Source: Rebecca billardiae RCC1528 (taxonomy: Eukaryota; Haptophyta). Taken from it: 64,000 bases of DNA. Below are positions 40,747-52,416 of the stretch, in pieces. Within the stretch, counting starts at the first letter, position 1. The number at the start of each line of letters is the position of its first letter. Where the stretch lies: positions 1,054,001 to 1,118,000 of the forward strand of contig OZ251245.1 in the NCBI GenBank assembly GCA_965240325.2, written 5' to 3'. Below the pieces are notes generated by a model. That model saw only the letters and a list, made by a program, of their open reading frames with translations, searched no databases and was not told the origin of the DNA. Both the position numbers and the translations under genes were made by a program.

Positions 40747-41535
40747 ATGATGGAGCAGGAGATGACGTTCAGCGTGCGGGGCGGCGGTCGGTGCGCCGGG
40801 CTGCTGGCCGAGCGAGGCACGCGGCTGGCCGTCGTCGCCTGCCACCCGTGGGGCCCGCTCGGCGGCTCGATGTGGGACATTGTCGTCGACGAGGTCGTGG
40901 AGCTGTTCGGCTCCAAGGGCGGGCTGACGACGCTCCGATTCAACTTCCGCTCGGGGCTCGGACGAGGGCGCGGCTCGGTGGACGACGTGCGTGGCGCGTG
41001 CGCGCACCTGCTCACGCAGCTCGAGCGCCCGCCCGAGCGCATCCTCCTCGTCGGCTACTCGTATGGGTCCCTCGTCGTCGCGGCGGCGGCGGACGACATC
41101 CCCGAGGTGGTCGCCTTTGCGTGCGTCTCGCCGCCGCTGTACTGGGCGTGGGCGCTGTTCATGTGCAACCACGGGACGATGCTGCGCGATGCGCGGCGCG
41201 CGACTGCGGCCAAGCTGCTGCTCGTCGGCGAGCACGACAACTTCTGCTCGGTGCGCGCGTTCAACGACTTTGCAGAGTCGCTGCCGACGCCCAAGCATGC
41301 CGTGGTGCTGCGAGGGTACGTGGACCACTTCAACGTGTACAGGTACGCGCCCGAGCAGCTGGAGCGATGGGCGTGCGCCATCTTTGGCGTCTCGCGCGTG
41401 AGCAACCTCGCCGCGAGCTCCGGGGAGGTCGTCCGCACCGTGTCGGCTGCGGAGGCCCCAGCCGCACCGTCGGCGGCGTCTCCGACCCTGGGCCAGGGCG
41501 CAGCCGTCACGACCGACGCGTTGCTCCGCCGATGA
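40747..41535 (+). CDS. Alpha/beta hydrolase
   Basis: Single-exon 262-aa protein. The oxyanion region HPWGPLGG, the nucleophile elbow GYSYGS (Ser about 104), the Asp in LLLVGEHDNFCS and the final His in YVDHFNVYR make a complete catalytic triad. The size and CNHGTML region fit small esterase/thioesterase-like hydrolases of the bacterial YcjY or UPF-type. There is no signal peptide, so a cytosolic location is likely; the substrate is unknown. The last 40 residues are Ala-rich and probably disordered. ATG at 40747 and 40750 are adjacent. Confidence 0.82.
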   Translation: MMEQEMTFSVRGGGRCAGLLAERGTRLAVVACHPWGPLGGSMWDIVVDEVVELFGSKGGLTTLRFNFRSGLGRGRGSVDDVRGACAHLLTQLERPPERILLVGYSYGSLVVAAAADDIPEVVAFACVSPPLYWAWALFMCNHGTMLRDARRATAAKLLLVGEHDNFCSVRAFNDFAESLPTPKHAVVLRGYVDHFNVYRYAPEQLERWACAIFGVSRVSNLAASSGEVVRTVSAAEAPAAPSAASPTLGQGAAVTTDALLRR

Positions 41536-41643
41536 GTGGCTCGCACCGGCCCACGCGAGACTCGGATCTCCGCCGCTGCCCCAGGTGCCGCGGCCGGCGA
41601 GCAACGGCGCTCGCGTGGCTGGGGCGACGGTAGGCGTACACAG

Positions 41644-41685
41644 GCTTTGCGGTGCGGCGAGGAGCTAGTCTCGCCACCGCAAAGC
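41644..41685. repeat. Hairpin downstream of the hydrolase gene
   Basis: GCTTTGCGGTGCGGCGAG (41644-41661) pairs with CTCGCCACCGCAAAGC (41670-41685) across a short loop with a 2-base bulge. It lies about 110 bp after the stop and could mark transcript end or be a remnant of a repeat. Confidence 0.75.
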
Positions 41686-42354
41686 TTGCTGACTGGCTGA
41701 CTAGTGACTGGCACGGTCCGGACCGCGGCGCGGCCGAAGTCCGCCGGGCCCGGCGGACCGTCGTCGCCAGGCCCGCGCGGCGGCCGCCGCGCACAGCGCG
41801 GCATTCTCAGTTCAGTATACTAGTGTAGTGGCACTCACTATATTACTTGGCGCCAAAGACGGTACTCCGCGAGGGCGCGGACTCACTAGACTGGTCCGCC
41901 GGAATGGCAATCAGGTTATCAGCGGACCGCCGTCGGACTGATTGCCGCCCGTACGACGCCGTACGGCTGCGTACCGCGGCCTACTCGCGCGTACCGTAAC
42001 CGTACTACGTTTAATATTAATTAAGACAGTCTCATCTATCATATATTTAAGTGAGTCTCTGAGTCTGACGAGTGACGTCGGATCGATTCCACCGTCTAAT
42101 AATTTCCGCCGGCGGTTATAACTCTCATATATCAATCTACGACCGTGACTGACACTGAGTCTGAGTCTGTTCAATAAGACATTTTACAGAGACATTCGGC
42201 ATATATTATAAGTGCACTCATATTTAGCTAAGCACGCCACTAGTCTGAGCAGTACTTATTGGCGCGGTAGACTTTATATAGTAGTTATCACTATATATAT
42301 GCTGGCGGCCTCGTCGCGGAGCCATTTCTCAATTATCGGTTGCAGTCGCCAGTC

Positions 42355-42412
42355 GGGTCTGACGATGCCACTCACCCCGCTGAGCTATACCGGGACTGCC
42401 CGTAACGGACTA
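42355..42412 (-). ncRNA. tRNA-like A-box (D-arm) fragment, possible SINE or tRNA relic
   Basis: On the minus strand TATAGCTCAGCGGGGTGAGT forms a good D-stem (GCTC/GAGT) and matches the Pol III A-box. No anticodon stem-loop or T-arm of the right spacing follows, so it is not a functional tRNA. A tRNA-derived SINE or decayed tRNA is possible. Confidence 0.25.
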
Positions 42413-43245
42413 AGTCGCTGCCCGGCGCCGGGGGCCCGGGCCGGCGGCCCGCGAGCCCGCGCGGGCTCACCGGCGGCCGCGGGGCGCCGCGGCTGCCGCG
42501 CCGCGGCCTGCGCGCCGCTGCAGGGCCTCGCGGGAGTCACTCAGACAGCCGGGAGTCGGGCTCGGGCTCGGGCGTGTCCTGACGCTAAATCTGTCGAGTT
42601 TCGCTCCGTGGGCGACGGCCGATCCAAAGGAGCTGCCGTTCTGCTTGAGCTTCTCCCGACAGGGAGCCGCACCGCCAAACGCGGTCAGGCTGACAGCCGG
42701 CGGCGCTCGGTAAGCCCCAAAGCCGGTGGTGGTGGCGTGGGTCCTCGAGGACCCTTACGGGTTCGCTAGAGCTCCATCGAGCCGTCAGCAGCCGCCGCTC
42801 TTCGACGCGATGCGCCGTCAAGCCGTCAAGGCGAAGGCCAGGGCGCAATTGGCGGCGCGCAAGGCGTCAGACCGCTGCTACCAGGTCGTTCCCCCTGCAC
42901 TGGGAATCCGCGGTTTCGCACTATTCAGAGCGCGAGGCCGCGGCATAGCAACGCAGATTTAGTCTTCCGCTTGCTCTATCAGACCACTTGAACGATCTAA
43001 TCGAGCTTTCCAATTGAAAATGACGAAACTACATCCATCCATTGGAGAAGCCAAATCCCGAGCGCGGCAAAGCCGTGGAACGCAGTAATCAGCCTCGTCA
43101 GCGATAGTCCGCTCACGAAATCGATGCGCTGGAAATGAGTTCTTCGCGTGCAACCGGAGCGGCGGGAGCCCTCCCGCGGGTGCGGAGCACCGATTCTGAC
43201 CCGCCCCCTGCGGCTGGGCGGCGAGTGCGATGCAGCTGGCCCGGC

Positions 43246-43624
43246 GCTGGGGGGCGCGCCCGGGCCATGGCGCTGCGGGCGCGGATGTGCTTGCGGAGCC
43301 GGCGTGCGTGGACGGGCTGTTGCGGGAGAGTATCTGCCGCCCTCCTGCGCCGCGCGACTTGCGCCACGCCTCTTTCGCCTCGGCTCAGGGCAGCGCGCAC
43401 GCGCGCGCCGCCTCCGAGGCCAGCCTTGCCTGCGCCGCAGCCGACCGCGCGCGCGCCGTGCGCGGCGTGGTCGGGAAGGAACGGGCGCGGCTGCCGGGCG
43501 AGATGGCGATATCATGTGCGCACGCCATGCCGCCCCGCCACGCCTTGCCGAGCGTGTCGCTTGTCCGTTTGCACGCCTCTTCGAGTTGTCACAAATGGTG
43601 TGCACGGCCTCGCGGTCGTGACTC
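43246..43624 (+). repeat. 380-bp repeat, copy 1
   Basis: Starts GCTGGGGGGCGCGCCCGGGC and ends near CCTCGCGGTCGTGACTC. It is nearly identical to the next block. Confidence 0.9.
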
Positions 43625-44005
43625 GCTGGGGGGCGCGCCCGGGCCAGGGCGCTGCGGGCGCGGATGTGCTTGCGGAGCCGGCGTGCGTGGACGGGCTGTT
43701 GCGGGAGAGTGTCTGCCGCCCTCCTGCACCGCGCGACTTGCGCCACGCCTCTTTCGCCTCGGCTCAGGGCAGCGCGCACGCGCGCGCCGCCTCCGAGGCC
43801 AGCCTTGCCTGCGCCGCCAGCCGACCGCGCGCGCGCCGTGCGCGGCGTGGTCGGGAAGGAACGGGCGCGGCTGCCGGGCGAGATGGCGATATCATGTGCG
43901 CACGCCATGCCGCCCCACCACACCTTGCCGAGCGTGTCGCTGGTCCGTTTGCACGCCTCTTCGAGTTGTCACACTATGAATGGTGTGCACGGCCTCGCGG
44001 TCGTG
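43625..44005 (+). repeat. 380-bp repeat, copy 2
   Basis: Directly abuts copy 1 and differs by scattered single bases and a few small indels, so the duplication is recent. Confidence 0.9.
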
Positions 44006-44229
44006 GCCCTTGTCGGGACGATCATTGAGACACAGAACAGTGCCAAGCGGGCACGCGGGATACTCTTACATGAATGTCCATCACCGCGTGGTCGTGTAGA
44101 AGTGCTGGGTGCGACGCTTTCCTCGCGCGGATGCACTTTCATCATCTTCTTCGAGCCGTCCGAGGTCTGGCTTCAGGCACGACAAGAAATCAGCACTCGT
44201 CAACAGCTGTGCGGATCCGTTATCGTGCC

Positions 44230-44548
44230 CGTTCGCGGCGCCGCGGGGCGGCATGGCGTGCGCACATGATGTCGTCATATCGCCCGGCAGCACCCCCCGT
44301 TCCTTCCAGACCACGCCGCGCACGGCGCGCGCGCGGTTGCGGCTGCGGCGCGGCACGGTGGCCTGGCCTCCGAGGCGGCGCGCGCGTGCGCGCTGCCCTG
44401 AGCCGCGGCGAAAAGAGGCGTGGCGCGAGACGCGCGGCGCAGGAGGGCGCCATATACTCTCCCGCAACAGCCTGTCCACGCAAGCCGGCTCCGCGAGCAC
44501 ATCCGCGCCCGCAGCGCCGTGCCCCGGGCGCGCCCCGCCAACGGCGCT
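44230..44548 (-). repeat. 380-bp repeat, inverted copy 3, diverged
   Basis: Reverse complement of the same block (GGCATGGCGTGCGCACATGA ... GGGCGCGCC), with more substitutions than copies 1 and 2, so it separated earlier. Confidence 0.8.
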
Positions 44549-44817
44549 CGGCCGGCCTTCGCCGCTGCCCCTGCCGCCGAGGGCAAATGTCAAGATTTGG
44601 TCGGCCCTCGCCTGCCGAGCCGCCACCGGGGGCTCCCTGCACCCTCTATCTCGTTGCGGCTCAATTTTGGGATTGCGAGACCAGCTCATCGATTGACGCA
44701 CATCCGCACCCGCGAGACGTGAAAATCTTATTCGCGGGTAGCGACGGGTGCGTCCTGCGGCTGTTTTTCTCGTATGTCCAAACCGCGGATTCCCAGTGCA
44801 GGGGGAACGACCTGGTA

Positions 44818-46727
44818 ACTTGCACCAGACACCAGTCCTTTGCTGCCAAAGATGCTGCCGCCCACCAAGACCGAATCTAGTAGTGGAGTTTTAGGAGACC
44901 TTGCGCGCCGATCGGCCCGATAATACACAATCAAGGGCCCTTGACACAATGATGATACAGTCGTACTTGTTTGCCGAGGGACTGTCAATACAGGCACATC
45001 TACAAGTCTACCCAGAGCAACAGAGCTTACCCGCAAAGTTTAGAAAAATGGTTCACCCTGGAGTTGGGTACCAGGGGAGTACGGGTAGGTGCACCGCGTT
45101 TATAGCGAATATTCGATACGGAAGAACTTGTACTACCTCAGTGACCGTGTGATCAGCATCGGTTACGACGACTCCCTCACCCGCGGCCAACGCGCTCCGA
45201 CATCCTCCATTAACTCCATTCAGTACTTCGACAGACGAATCAGGAGAGCTGCGCCCTCGTGCCTGTGTCTTTAAATCATAGAATTGGTCAAGGGGCTTAC
45301 AAAATATTCTGGAAACCCACGAGAACAAAGGCACGACTTCACGCTGGGGACCAGCCCGTCGCGGGCCTTTATTTGACGCCCCACTCACCGGCCCACCGGG
45401 TCACATAAGCGCAATTCGTGTACCCACTTACGCGCTCGATAGGACAAAAGCCGCTCGTCGTTCGGCGCTTTGCGTACTCACATTCGCGCGAATCGCATCG
45501 GCGCATTCGTCGTGTCGCGAGTTCACACTTCACATCGTCACTTTCTCGCTAGACAATTCACGAGCGAAAGGGCGCGCTGATAGCGGCACGCGGGTATCAT
45601 CTTGCATTGGACTACGAGCATCGGAGCAACCTCGCGCGGCCTCGCGTCGACGACGTCTCGTGAAGGACGACAAGGCGGAGAGCCCACGCCATTCCAAGGG
45701 TCGCCCTTGCGTTGACGTCTCGTTCGGTCGCGCGACGAGCGGCTCGCGTGCGGCGCCAAGCGAGAGACGCGGGGCGCGCGGCGGGCGCACGCGCGAGGCT
45801 GCCCACCACGCGCACGCGCGCGACCCCGCCGGCTCGGGCGACACGCCGCCGCCTCAGCTCGAGCACGAGCGCGAGGCGTGGCGCCGGCTCGGTGGGCGGC
45901 GGACGGCTCGACCTGCACTGCGGTGCCAGCGGATGAAGCGGCAAGCCCGGCGGGCGCATACGCGCAGGTCCGCCCTCCACGCGCGACCGCGCGACTGCGT
46001 GTTCCACGAGCTGCAGCAGGCGGCCGCGGGCTGGTCGGCGGCCGGCGAGGTCGGCGGAGTGCCGCCCGGCCCGCGCGTTCTCGCTTGGGCGCGGGCCACA
46101 CTCTCACTCACAGCGCGGGGCGTGGTGCTGCGGACGGGCCAGTCATTGCAGTGCGCACTCCGTGGTCAGACGTGCACACGCGCGCGCGTCGTCAGCCCCG
46201 CCGCTGCGCCCCTGTGGCGCCGTTGGCAGCGTCGGAATTCCGAGCTCGAGCTACCGGCCCGGCGTGCCATCATGCGTTTCAGAAACAGGTTTCCAGCCCA
46301 AGTTGACGCGCAGCGCCAACCCATATTTTGTAAGCCCCTTGCGGTGGGTAGCCTAAACTTTACGGTAGCTGTTGATGACTTGATGATGATATCAGTGGAA
46401 TGTGGGTGCTGACGTGCGTCCTGGTCCACTTCGTCCCTGACTTCGTCAATATCAGTCTTTTCATCTCCTCTTTCTCGTCATTACAATCGGTTCATACGTA
46501 TACGGTATTGCCATTTTGACGACTCTCATTACTGATTCACGCCCCTGCTCAATGACTGATGCTGATTAGCTGTCGTCCGTCCAACGCGCGTCGTCCGCGG
46601 GCAAGCGTTGGGTGGGTCCTCGAGCCCAGGCCTGCGTACCCCGGCCCGCGCCCCCCGCATCTTTGCTGCTTCGCTCACCTGCGAAGGTGGACCCTGCGCG
46701 ACGCGCGTGTCGGCGCGAGACGCGAAG
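44818..46727. other. Intergenic region including an AT-richer island
   Basis: No gene is supported. 44880-45560 is clearly lower in GC and has frames on both strands, e.g. a 111-codon minus frame at 45053-45388 (FYDLKTQARGRSSPDSS ... VLPYRIFAINAVHLP), which might be a fragment of a mobile-element protein; I cannot identify it. 45560-46430 returns to GC-rich, with long but biased frames. Confidence 0.45.
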
Positions 46728-48886
46728 ATGGCAGCGCGCGACGAGCGCGCGTCTCCTTCGCTCGCGCGGCTTCTGCGCGCGCGCGAGCTCGGCATGCGCC
46801 CCGGCCTCCGCGCCACCCTCGCCACGTGGGCGGAGGTCGAGGTGATGGCGCGCGCGCAGCTGCAGTCAACCTACTGCGCGCTCCCACCGATGACGCGCTC
46901 CGCGATCGCGATGGCGATGAGCCCCGACGCGACGCGGCTCGCGAGCACGCACGGCGACCACACCGTCAAGGTGATCTCGTGCGCCGACGGCGCGTGCATC
47001 CGCACCCTCGAGGGCCACATGCGCACGCCGTGGACGGTCAAGTTCCATCCGCGCTCAAACAACATTGTCGTCTCGGGCGCGCTCGACTCGGAGGTGCGCG
47101 TGTGGGACGTGGACGCGGGCAAGTGCCTGATCTCGAGGCGGCTCGGGGGCAGCGCCATCTCCGCCGTCTCCTTCCACTCCTCCTGCCGCGTCCTCGTCCT
47201 CTCCTCCGCGCAGCACGTGTACCTCTGGGGCCACCAGAAGAAGGGACGGCGGCGCCGCCCGCCGAGCGGCGGCGCGAGCGCGCCCGGCCGCGAGGAGCCG
47301 GAGGAGGCGGAGGCGGCGGTGGTTGCGGCAGAGGAGCTCCACGTCGACGGCGTCGACCTGAGCGGCTTCGTCCGCTCCACGCCCGAGCGGTACGCCTCGC
47401 TCGACCACGCGGTGCGCTGCGCGTCGTTCCGGCAGACGGCGATCGGCGAGCTTCTGTTCGTAGGCGAGTCCAACCCGTCGCTGGCGGAGCTGGCGCAGGC
47501 GCAGCAGCAGATGATGCTGCAGCAGATCCAGCAGCAGCAGTTCGCGCACCTCTCGCTCGCGGGGCCCTCGCCGCCCGCCGCCGCCCCCGCGCCGCCGGGC
47601 GCGCACGTCTCGCAGCTGCCAGAGATTCGAGGCGCCGGCGCGGCGCCGCCGTCCGCCACGCCGCCGCCCGCCGCTCTGGCCCCGCTCAACGGCGGCGGCG
47701 GCGGTGGCGTGCACGCAGCGAACACGCCGGGCGGGGCGCCAGCCCCCGCTGGCGCGCCCGCGCCGAGCCCACTGCGCGCGCTGCACATTGCCGCCTCCGG
47801 CATCGCCGCGCTCGGGCAGCGCGCGCGCTCGCACGGCGGCACAGAGCGCGCGTCGCCGTCGCCGCCGCCGCCGCCGCTGCTGCCACTGAGCGGGCGGATC
47901 AGCAGCCTGCTGCGCAACACGTCGGCACCGCAGGCGCTCTCCCCGGGCCAGCATCAGCTGCCGCAGACGCAGGTGATGCAGCAGGCGACCTTCTCGCCCT
48001 CGATGCCGCCCGCCACGACGAGTGATCCGCCGCTCGAGCCACCGAGCGCGCCTGCCGCGCCGCGCATGGCGCCGAGCAGCCTGCGCTCGCACGCGCTGCC
48101 GGCGCCGATGGTGCCGGCCGGCTCGTCGATCGCGCCGCGTCCGCACATGCAGACCGTCCAGCTCCTCGCGTGGCGCGTCGGCTCGGCGCTCGGCGGCGGC
48201 TCCGCGCCCGACGCCACGACCCCGCCCCCGTCCCCAGTCGACCGTTGGAATGTGCAGCCGGGGCCGACCAAGCTGCAGCGCACCGGACCGGGCTCCTTCT
48301 CCGACCGGCTGCTGCTGCAGGGCGGGCGGCCGTTCAACTTCATCGAGCAGCAGCCGCCGGTGCTCACGCTCGCCCACGCCGTCCTCTTCTCCGACGTCGG
48401 CTTCGACGTCAGCTCGTGCGGTGAGCTGATCGTGTGCTGTGAGGCCTACGGCATCGGCCCTCCCACCACAGCGACTGTGCGCTCGCTTCGGGCTAGGGAC
48501 CTGGGCACCGTGCTCTTCCAGGTGCACATCCCGAACACGGCGATCCTCACCTCGCTGCAGTTCACGCCGTCGTCGCGGTGCGCGCGCCGCGCGTACCGCC
48601 CACACGGCCGCGCGCCCGCGCGCGCGCGCGCCAAGCCGCACGCGCCCGCTGCGGTCCACCGGTCGGCAACCTCAGCGCCGCCCGGCACACCGCCGCGCGC
48701 CGCCGCCTCGCCTCGCAGGCACATGGTGCTCGGGTACGGCCGCACGACCAACCCACCGGTGCAGCCGCAGTGGCCGGGGGCCGCGCCGCCGCCCGCGCCG
48801 GGCGCGGGCTCGGACCTCCCCCGCGCGCGCGCCGGCGGCGCGCAGCCGCTCGCCGCGACGCCGTCCGCGCTGCTGCGCTTTGGCGC

Positions 48887-48928
<42 letters not shown>

Positions 48929-49445
48929 GGCTGTGCTGCGCGTGCTGCGCATGCCGGAGCGGAGCGTGCTGCGCCGGCGCGAGGGCGCGGTGCCGCACGG
49001 CGCGATCACCTTCGGCGCGGGCAAGCTCACCCAGAGCGGTATCTCCTCCTCGCCCTGGCCCCCCGAGGGCCAGTCCGAGCTCGCCGGCTGCATCGCCACC
49101 ATGGACGCGGCGCTCGTTCTCACCGTGCGCTCCGACACGGATGAGTCGAACACCGCGGTGGTGCACCCCCTGGCCGCGGCGGGCGCGCCGCTCACCTTCG
49201 CGTACGCGACGAAGCAGGGGCGCGTGCGCCTGCTCGAGGCGGTGAGCATGCGCGACGCCGCCACCGAGCCGCCCGCCTCGTCCGTCATCGCCGAGGCGGA
49301 CACGCTGAGCAGTCGCTCCGCCAGTACTGACTCGCCGCGGGACGATGAGGAGCACGGCGCGCTGCAGCGCGCGCCGCCCGGGGCGCGCCCGCCCGCTTGG
49401 GTCGCCAACCCGGCGGCGTCGGGCGGCTTGGGAGGCTGGCGTTGA
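46728..49445 (+). CDS. AMBRA1: AMBRA1-like WD40 protein
   Basis: Exons 46728-48577 and 48719-49445 (141-bp in-frame intron, GTGCGC...TCGCAG) give 858 aa. The N-terminal half-propeller is close to AMBRA1 in wording and order: AMSPDATRLASTHGDHTVKV, TLEGHMRTPWTVKFHPRS, SGALDSEVRVWDV, AISAVSFHSSCRVLVLSS. In animals AMBRA1 is a CUL4-DDB1 substrate receptor controlling autophagy and cyclin D. A central disordered region of about 300 residues (Pro/Ala/Gln-rich) is followed by the second WD half (VLFSDVGFDVSSCGELIVCC, TPSSRHMVLGYGR). A CAG tract gives a run of about 13 Gln. Start at 46728 precedes RLLRARELG, similar to the AMBRA1 N-terminal helix; an upstream in-frame ATG at 46608 exists. Confidence 0.82.
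48889..48926 (+). repeat. (CAG)n tract encoding polyglutamine
   Basis: About 12-13 CAG triplets within exon 2 of the AMBRA1-like gene, in the Gln reading frame. Such a pure tract is likely length-polymorphic. Confidence 0.95.
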
Positions 49446-50880
49446 TGCGCGTTATGTCCGCACGCGCGGTTGCGTCGGTGCGCAGCGGCTGCCGCGTGGC
49501 ACGCGGCCGGCGGACCCGCTGGACGGGCACGGCGCCGGCTCCCGGACCGTCGGGCCGAGCCGCTCGGCGAGGCGCGCTGCCTGCGAATCGTACTGCCGTC
49601 GGCTGCAGCACCGATGGGCCGGGGCGCCTGTAAGTTTTCTATGATGCGCGCGCTGCTGCTGCTGCAGAACGACAGCGCACAGCAATATTAATAATGACGA
49701 TGACGATGATGACGCGATGATTAGTCAGAACAGTAGTACTAGTAGGCAGCGGACACGGGACAGAGCTCGCGCGGCCACCGCAAAGTGCAACTGAGTGGGG
49801 CCATTGCAGGCGTCGCTAAATGCCATTATTGCCAATTGACGCGCGGGCCTTACTAATTTAAAATACAATATATATATATACTAATAATATTATAGTATAT
49901 ATATTATAATAGTATATATATTATATAATACGCAATTAATATAATCATCAAATAATAAGGTCGTCGTAGTAGTTGCGGCAGCAGTCGGGCCCGGGCAAAG
50001 CGTACCCTGCACGCCGCAGCAGCGCCAGCCGCCGCCGCAGCAAGCCAGCTGAGCAGAGCCGGGCACTCTAGCCCGTAGCGCGCACGCGGCCGCGCAGGGC
50101 ACACGGCGGGCGGCACGACTGTGGACTACTCATCACCGCCGGATCACCCGCCACGACTGGGGCCCAGCCGGGCCAGCGGCTGAGACGGCCGTCTGACATT
50201 CGGACCTGCACCCTCGCCCTCGCTCGGGGCACAGCAGGTCCATTCAGCGAGCCGCGCAGCGTGAGCGCAGGTGGATCGCGCTCCAGCAGCTCAAGGCCAC
50301 CGGCTCATCAAGCCATTCAGCATCGATATATATCGCGGTTCAGGCTAGTTGTGCTCGATCTGCCACCAGCGCCGACGTCGTGTCCACGATCGGGCACTGC
50401 CGACGACGACCGACTGATATCATAGTATCAGCCTAGGAGACTGCTGACGATGCGCCGTCCTACCACTCCAATACCTGATGTGTCGAATTAAATCATCATA
50501 GATACATATATATATATATATAGCCAATGCACACTGCACAGTGAACAGATGGACCTCAAAATGTCGATCTACTTTAGAAGCTCCCCTCGAGCGGCCACGA
50601 AGGGCACGATGGCTGTCGATGGCGGACCATGGCGGCGGCCCGCGCGCCGCCATCCCTCAGTGCCCCGGCCCATCAGGTGCTGATCGGTCCCGATGGCGCC
50701 GATGTGACCCGGTGACGACATATATATATATATATATATATAGCCAATGAGTACGTGACATGCATGATGTATATATATATATATATAAGTAATTAAATAA
50801 ATAAACCGCCGATGATTACATATATATATACATCCGCGGCGCGGCGGAGCAGCTGCTGACGACTATATCACGCGGCCTCG
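49446..50880. other. Intergenic region rich in AT microsatellites
   Basis: Between two convergent genes. (TA)-rich tracts at about 49868-49930, 50505-50522, 50720-50742 and 50769-50787. Two of them are followed by the same TAGCCAATG sequence. No gene is supported. Confidence 0.6.
50720..50742. repeat. (TA)n microsatellite followed by GCCAATG
   Basis: Directly visible TA run; the junction TATATAGCCAATG recurs after the TA run near 50522, suggesting a small duplicated unit. Confidence 0.85.
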
Positions 50881-52097
50881 TCAGGCCGCCGGTGCTGGGC
50901 ACTTGGCGTACGCGACGCTCTCGATGCCGCCCACGTCGGCGGCGGGCACGAGCGCAGGCGCGCCGTCGGCCCAGGCGCACGTGGTGCCGTCGGCGCCCGA
51001 GCTGAGCTCGCAGCACCACGCGCCGCGCGCCGCGCTCGGGTGGCGCGCCTCGCACCACTCGGCGCACATCTGCTGCGTGGTGAACTCCTCGGTGGACGCC
51101 TCCATCACCTCCCGCGAGCTGTACCCGGCGCACGCGAGCACCGCCGGTTCGGGGCCCTTCGCGTGGCCCGTGGGCGGCGCGTCGGGCCACGAGCCGCACG
51201 GCGGCTCGGCCGCGACGGGCGGTGCCGCGCCGCGCGCCGCGCACGTGTAGAGGTTGTACGCCACGCCGTCCATCGCGGTCGCGTACGCGAACCGGCCGCA
51301 GCCGCGCTCGGCGCATCGGCCGCGCTCGACTCCGTGGTCCTGGGCTGCGTGCCAGAGGCCGTGCGGCAGGCAGATCTGCGAGCAGGTGCCCGGCCCATCC
51401 CCGTCGAGCTTGAGCGCGTCGTGCATGTTCCATGAAGGGCACTCGTACCTGGGCAGGGCCGCGCACGCGAGGGCACCCGCGGCGGCCGAGCGCGCGCGCT
51501 GTGAGGGTTAGCTGTGAGGGTTAGCGCTGTGAGCGGCGGCCGAGCGCGGGCGCTGTGAGAGCTGGCTGGGCGCCGCACGGATCGGTCCGGCAACGTCGCC
51601 GCACGCGCGTACGGGGTGCTGGCCTTGGGGACCGAAGGAGCGCCCGGGCTCGGGCACGATGAGAACGCGAGCGTCGGCACGTCCACCGACGCGAGCACCG
51701 CCAGCCCGTCCGTCCAACGACACCGTGCCGAATCCGAGCCATCGTCAGCCAGCGTGAGCTCGCAGCACCACTGCGATGTGCCCGCGCCCTTGGCCGCGCA
51801 CCAGGCCGCGCATGCGTCTGCGGATGTCTCGCCGGGCTGCGTCTCGCTTGCACTGAACACGGAGCACTGCAGGGCAAAGTCGTCGCGCGCGTCCACGTTC
51901 GTCGGCAGCGCCTCGGAGAGATCGACAGACGGCCAGTCACCGCAGCCGAGCCCGCGCACAGACCACCACCTGAGCGTGGCGCCGAGCCGCGTGCCGCCAC
52001 CTTGGCGTGCGAGCGTGTCCACCAGGACGATCGTCGCCGCGGACACGAGGCAGGCAGCCACTACGGCCGTCGCGACACGACCGCGCAGGAGCTCCAT
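50881..52097 (-). CDS. Secreted/type II membrane Cys-rich protein A (three modules)
   Basis: Exons 52097-51613 and 51448-50881 (164-bp intron, GTACGC...CCCAG, phase 2) give 350 aa. An N-terminal hydrophobic anchor (VATAVVAACLVSAATIVLV) is followed by module 1, with CAAWCAAKG then QWCCEL and CRWTDG. Splicing gives STPYECPSWNMHDALKL, leading into module 2 (PGTCSQICLPHGLWHAAQDH, RGCGRFAY, YNLYTC). A second module-1 copy ends the protein (CAEWCEAR, AWCCELSSG, CAWADG). I recognise no named family. Cysteine pairing and the anchor suggest an extracellular or luminal role. It is the downstream member of a tandem pair with protein B and differs from it chiefly by the added C-terminal module. Confidence 0.78.
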
Positions 52098-52416
52098 TGT
52101 GCCGCCGCGATGTTTGCGCCGGCCGGCTCGCAGTTGTTCGCCGCTCGGCGCTCGCCCAAAGCCCACCCACCCGGACCGGGCGGCCCCGGCGCCCCCCCGG
52201 CCGAAAACACCGGGCAAAAAAATTCTACTGATGGATTCTCAGCCTCCCGGCCCGAAAAGTGGCTGGGCGAAAAAGCCAAAAACGCTGTGCTGCTAATTCT
52301 GCATGTTTGATTCTCAGCTGTCCGTCTCGACACCGTCGCTCAGGCACAGCTGGGCGAGTCAGCACGCACTCGCAGCATGCCGCATGCCGCTGCGTCGTCG
52401 CTGCCAGTGGCACTCG

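Larger units (their letters stand above)
41536..42878. other. Intergenic region upstream of composite repeat
   Basis: 1.3 kb without a supported gene. AT-rich at 41990-42310. A hairpin at 41644-41685 and a tRNA D-arm-like stretch at about 42360-42405 are listed separately. Confidence 0.5.
42879..44817. mobile_element. Composite element with 38-bp perfect terminal inverted repeats, 1.94 kb
   Basis: The sequence at 42879-42916 (TACCAGGTCGTTCCCCCTGC and onward) recurs exactly inverted at 44780-44817. Between them are two direct copies of a 380-bp GC-rich block (43246-43624 and 43625-44005) and a third, shorter inverted copy (44230-44548). No intact protein is encoded; no clear target duplication flanks it. 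It resembles a non-autonomous DNA element that has amplified internally. Confidence 0.7.

Noticed and set aside
42355-42412. Functional tRNA gene on the minus strand
   Set aside because: A D-arm is present but no anticodon arm or T-arm with correct pairing follows.
43113-44028. Long overlapping reading frames in the 380-bp repeats
   Set aside because: They exist on both strands with Arg/Ala/Pro bias, lack any domain, and differ between near-identical copies; they reflect stop-poor GC-rich DNA.
45660-46412. 250-codon plus-strand frame
   Set aside because: Composition is biased, the opposite strand has equally long frames, and no motif, signal peptide or splice structure supports it.
22690-49790. 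Shared ACCGCAAAG after three genes (22692, 41676, 49776) as a possible 3'-end signal
   Set aside because: A 9-base word three times in 64 kb is only slightly above chance, and distances to stop codons vary widely.
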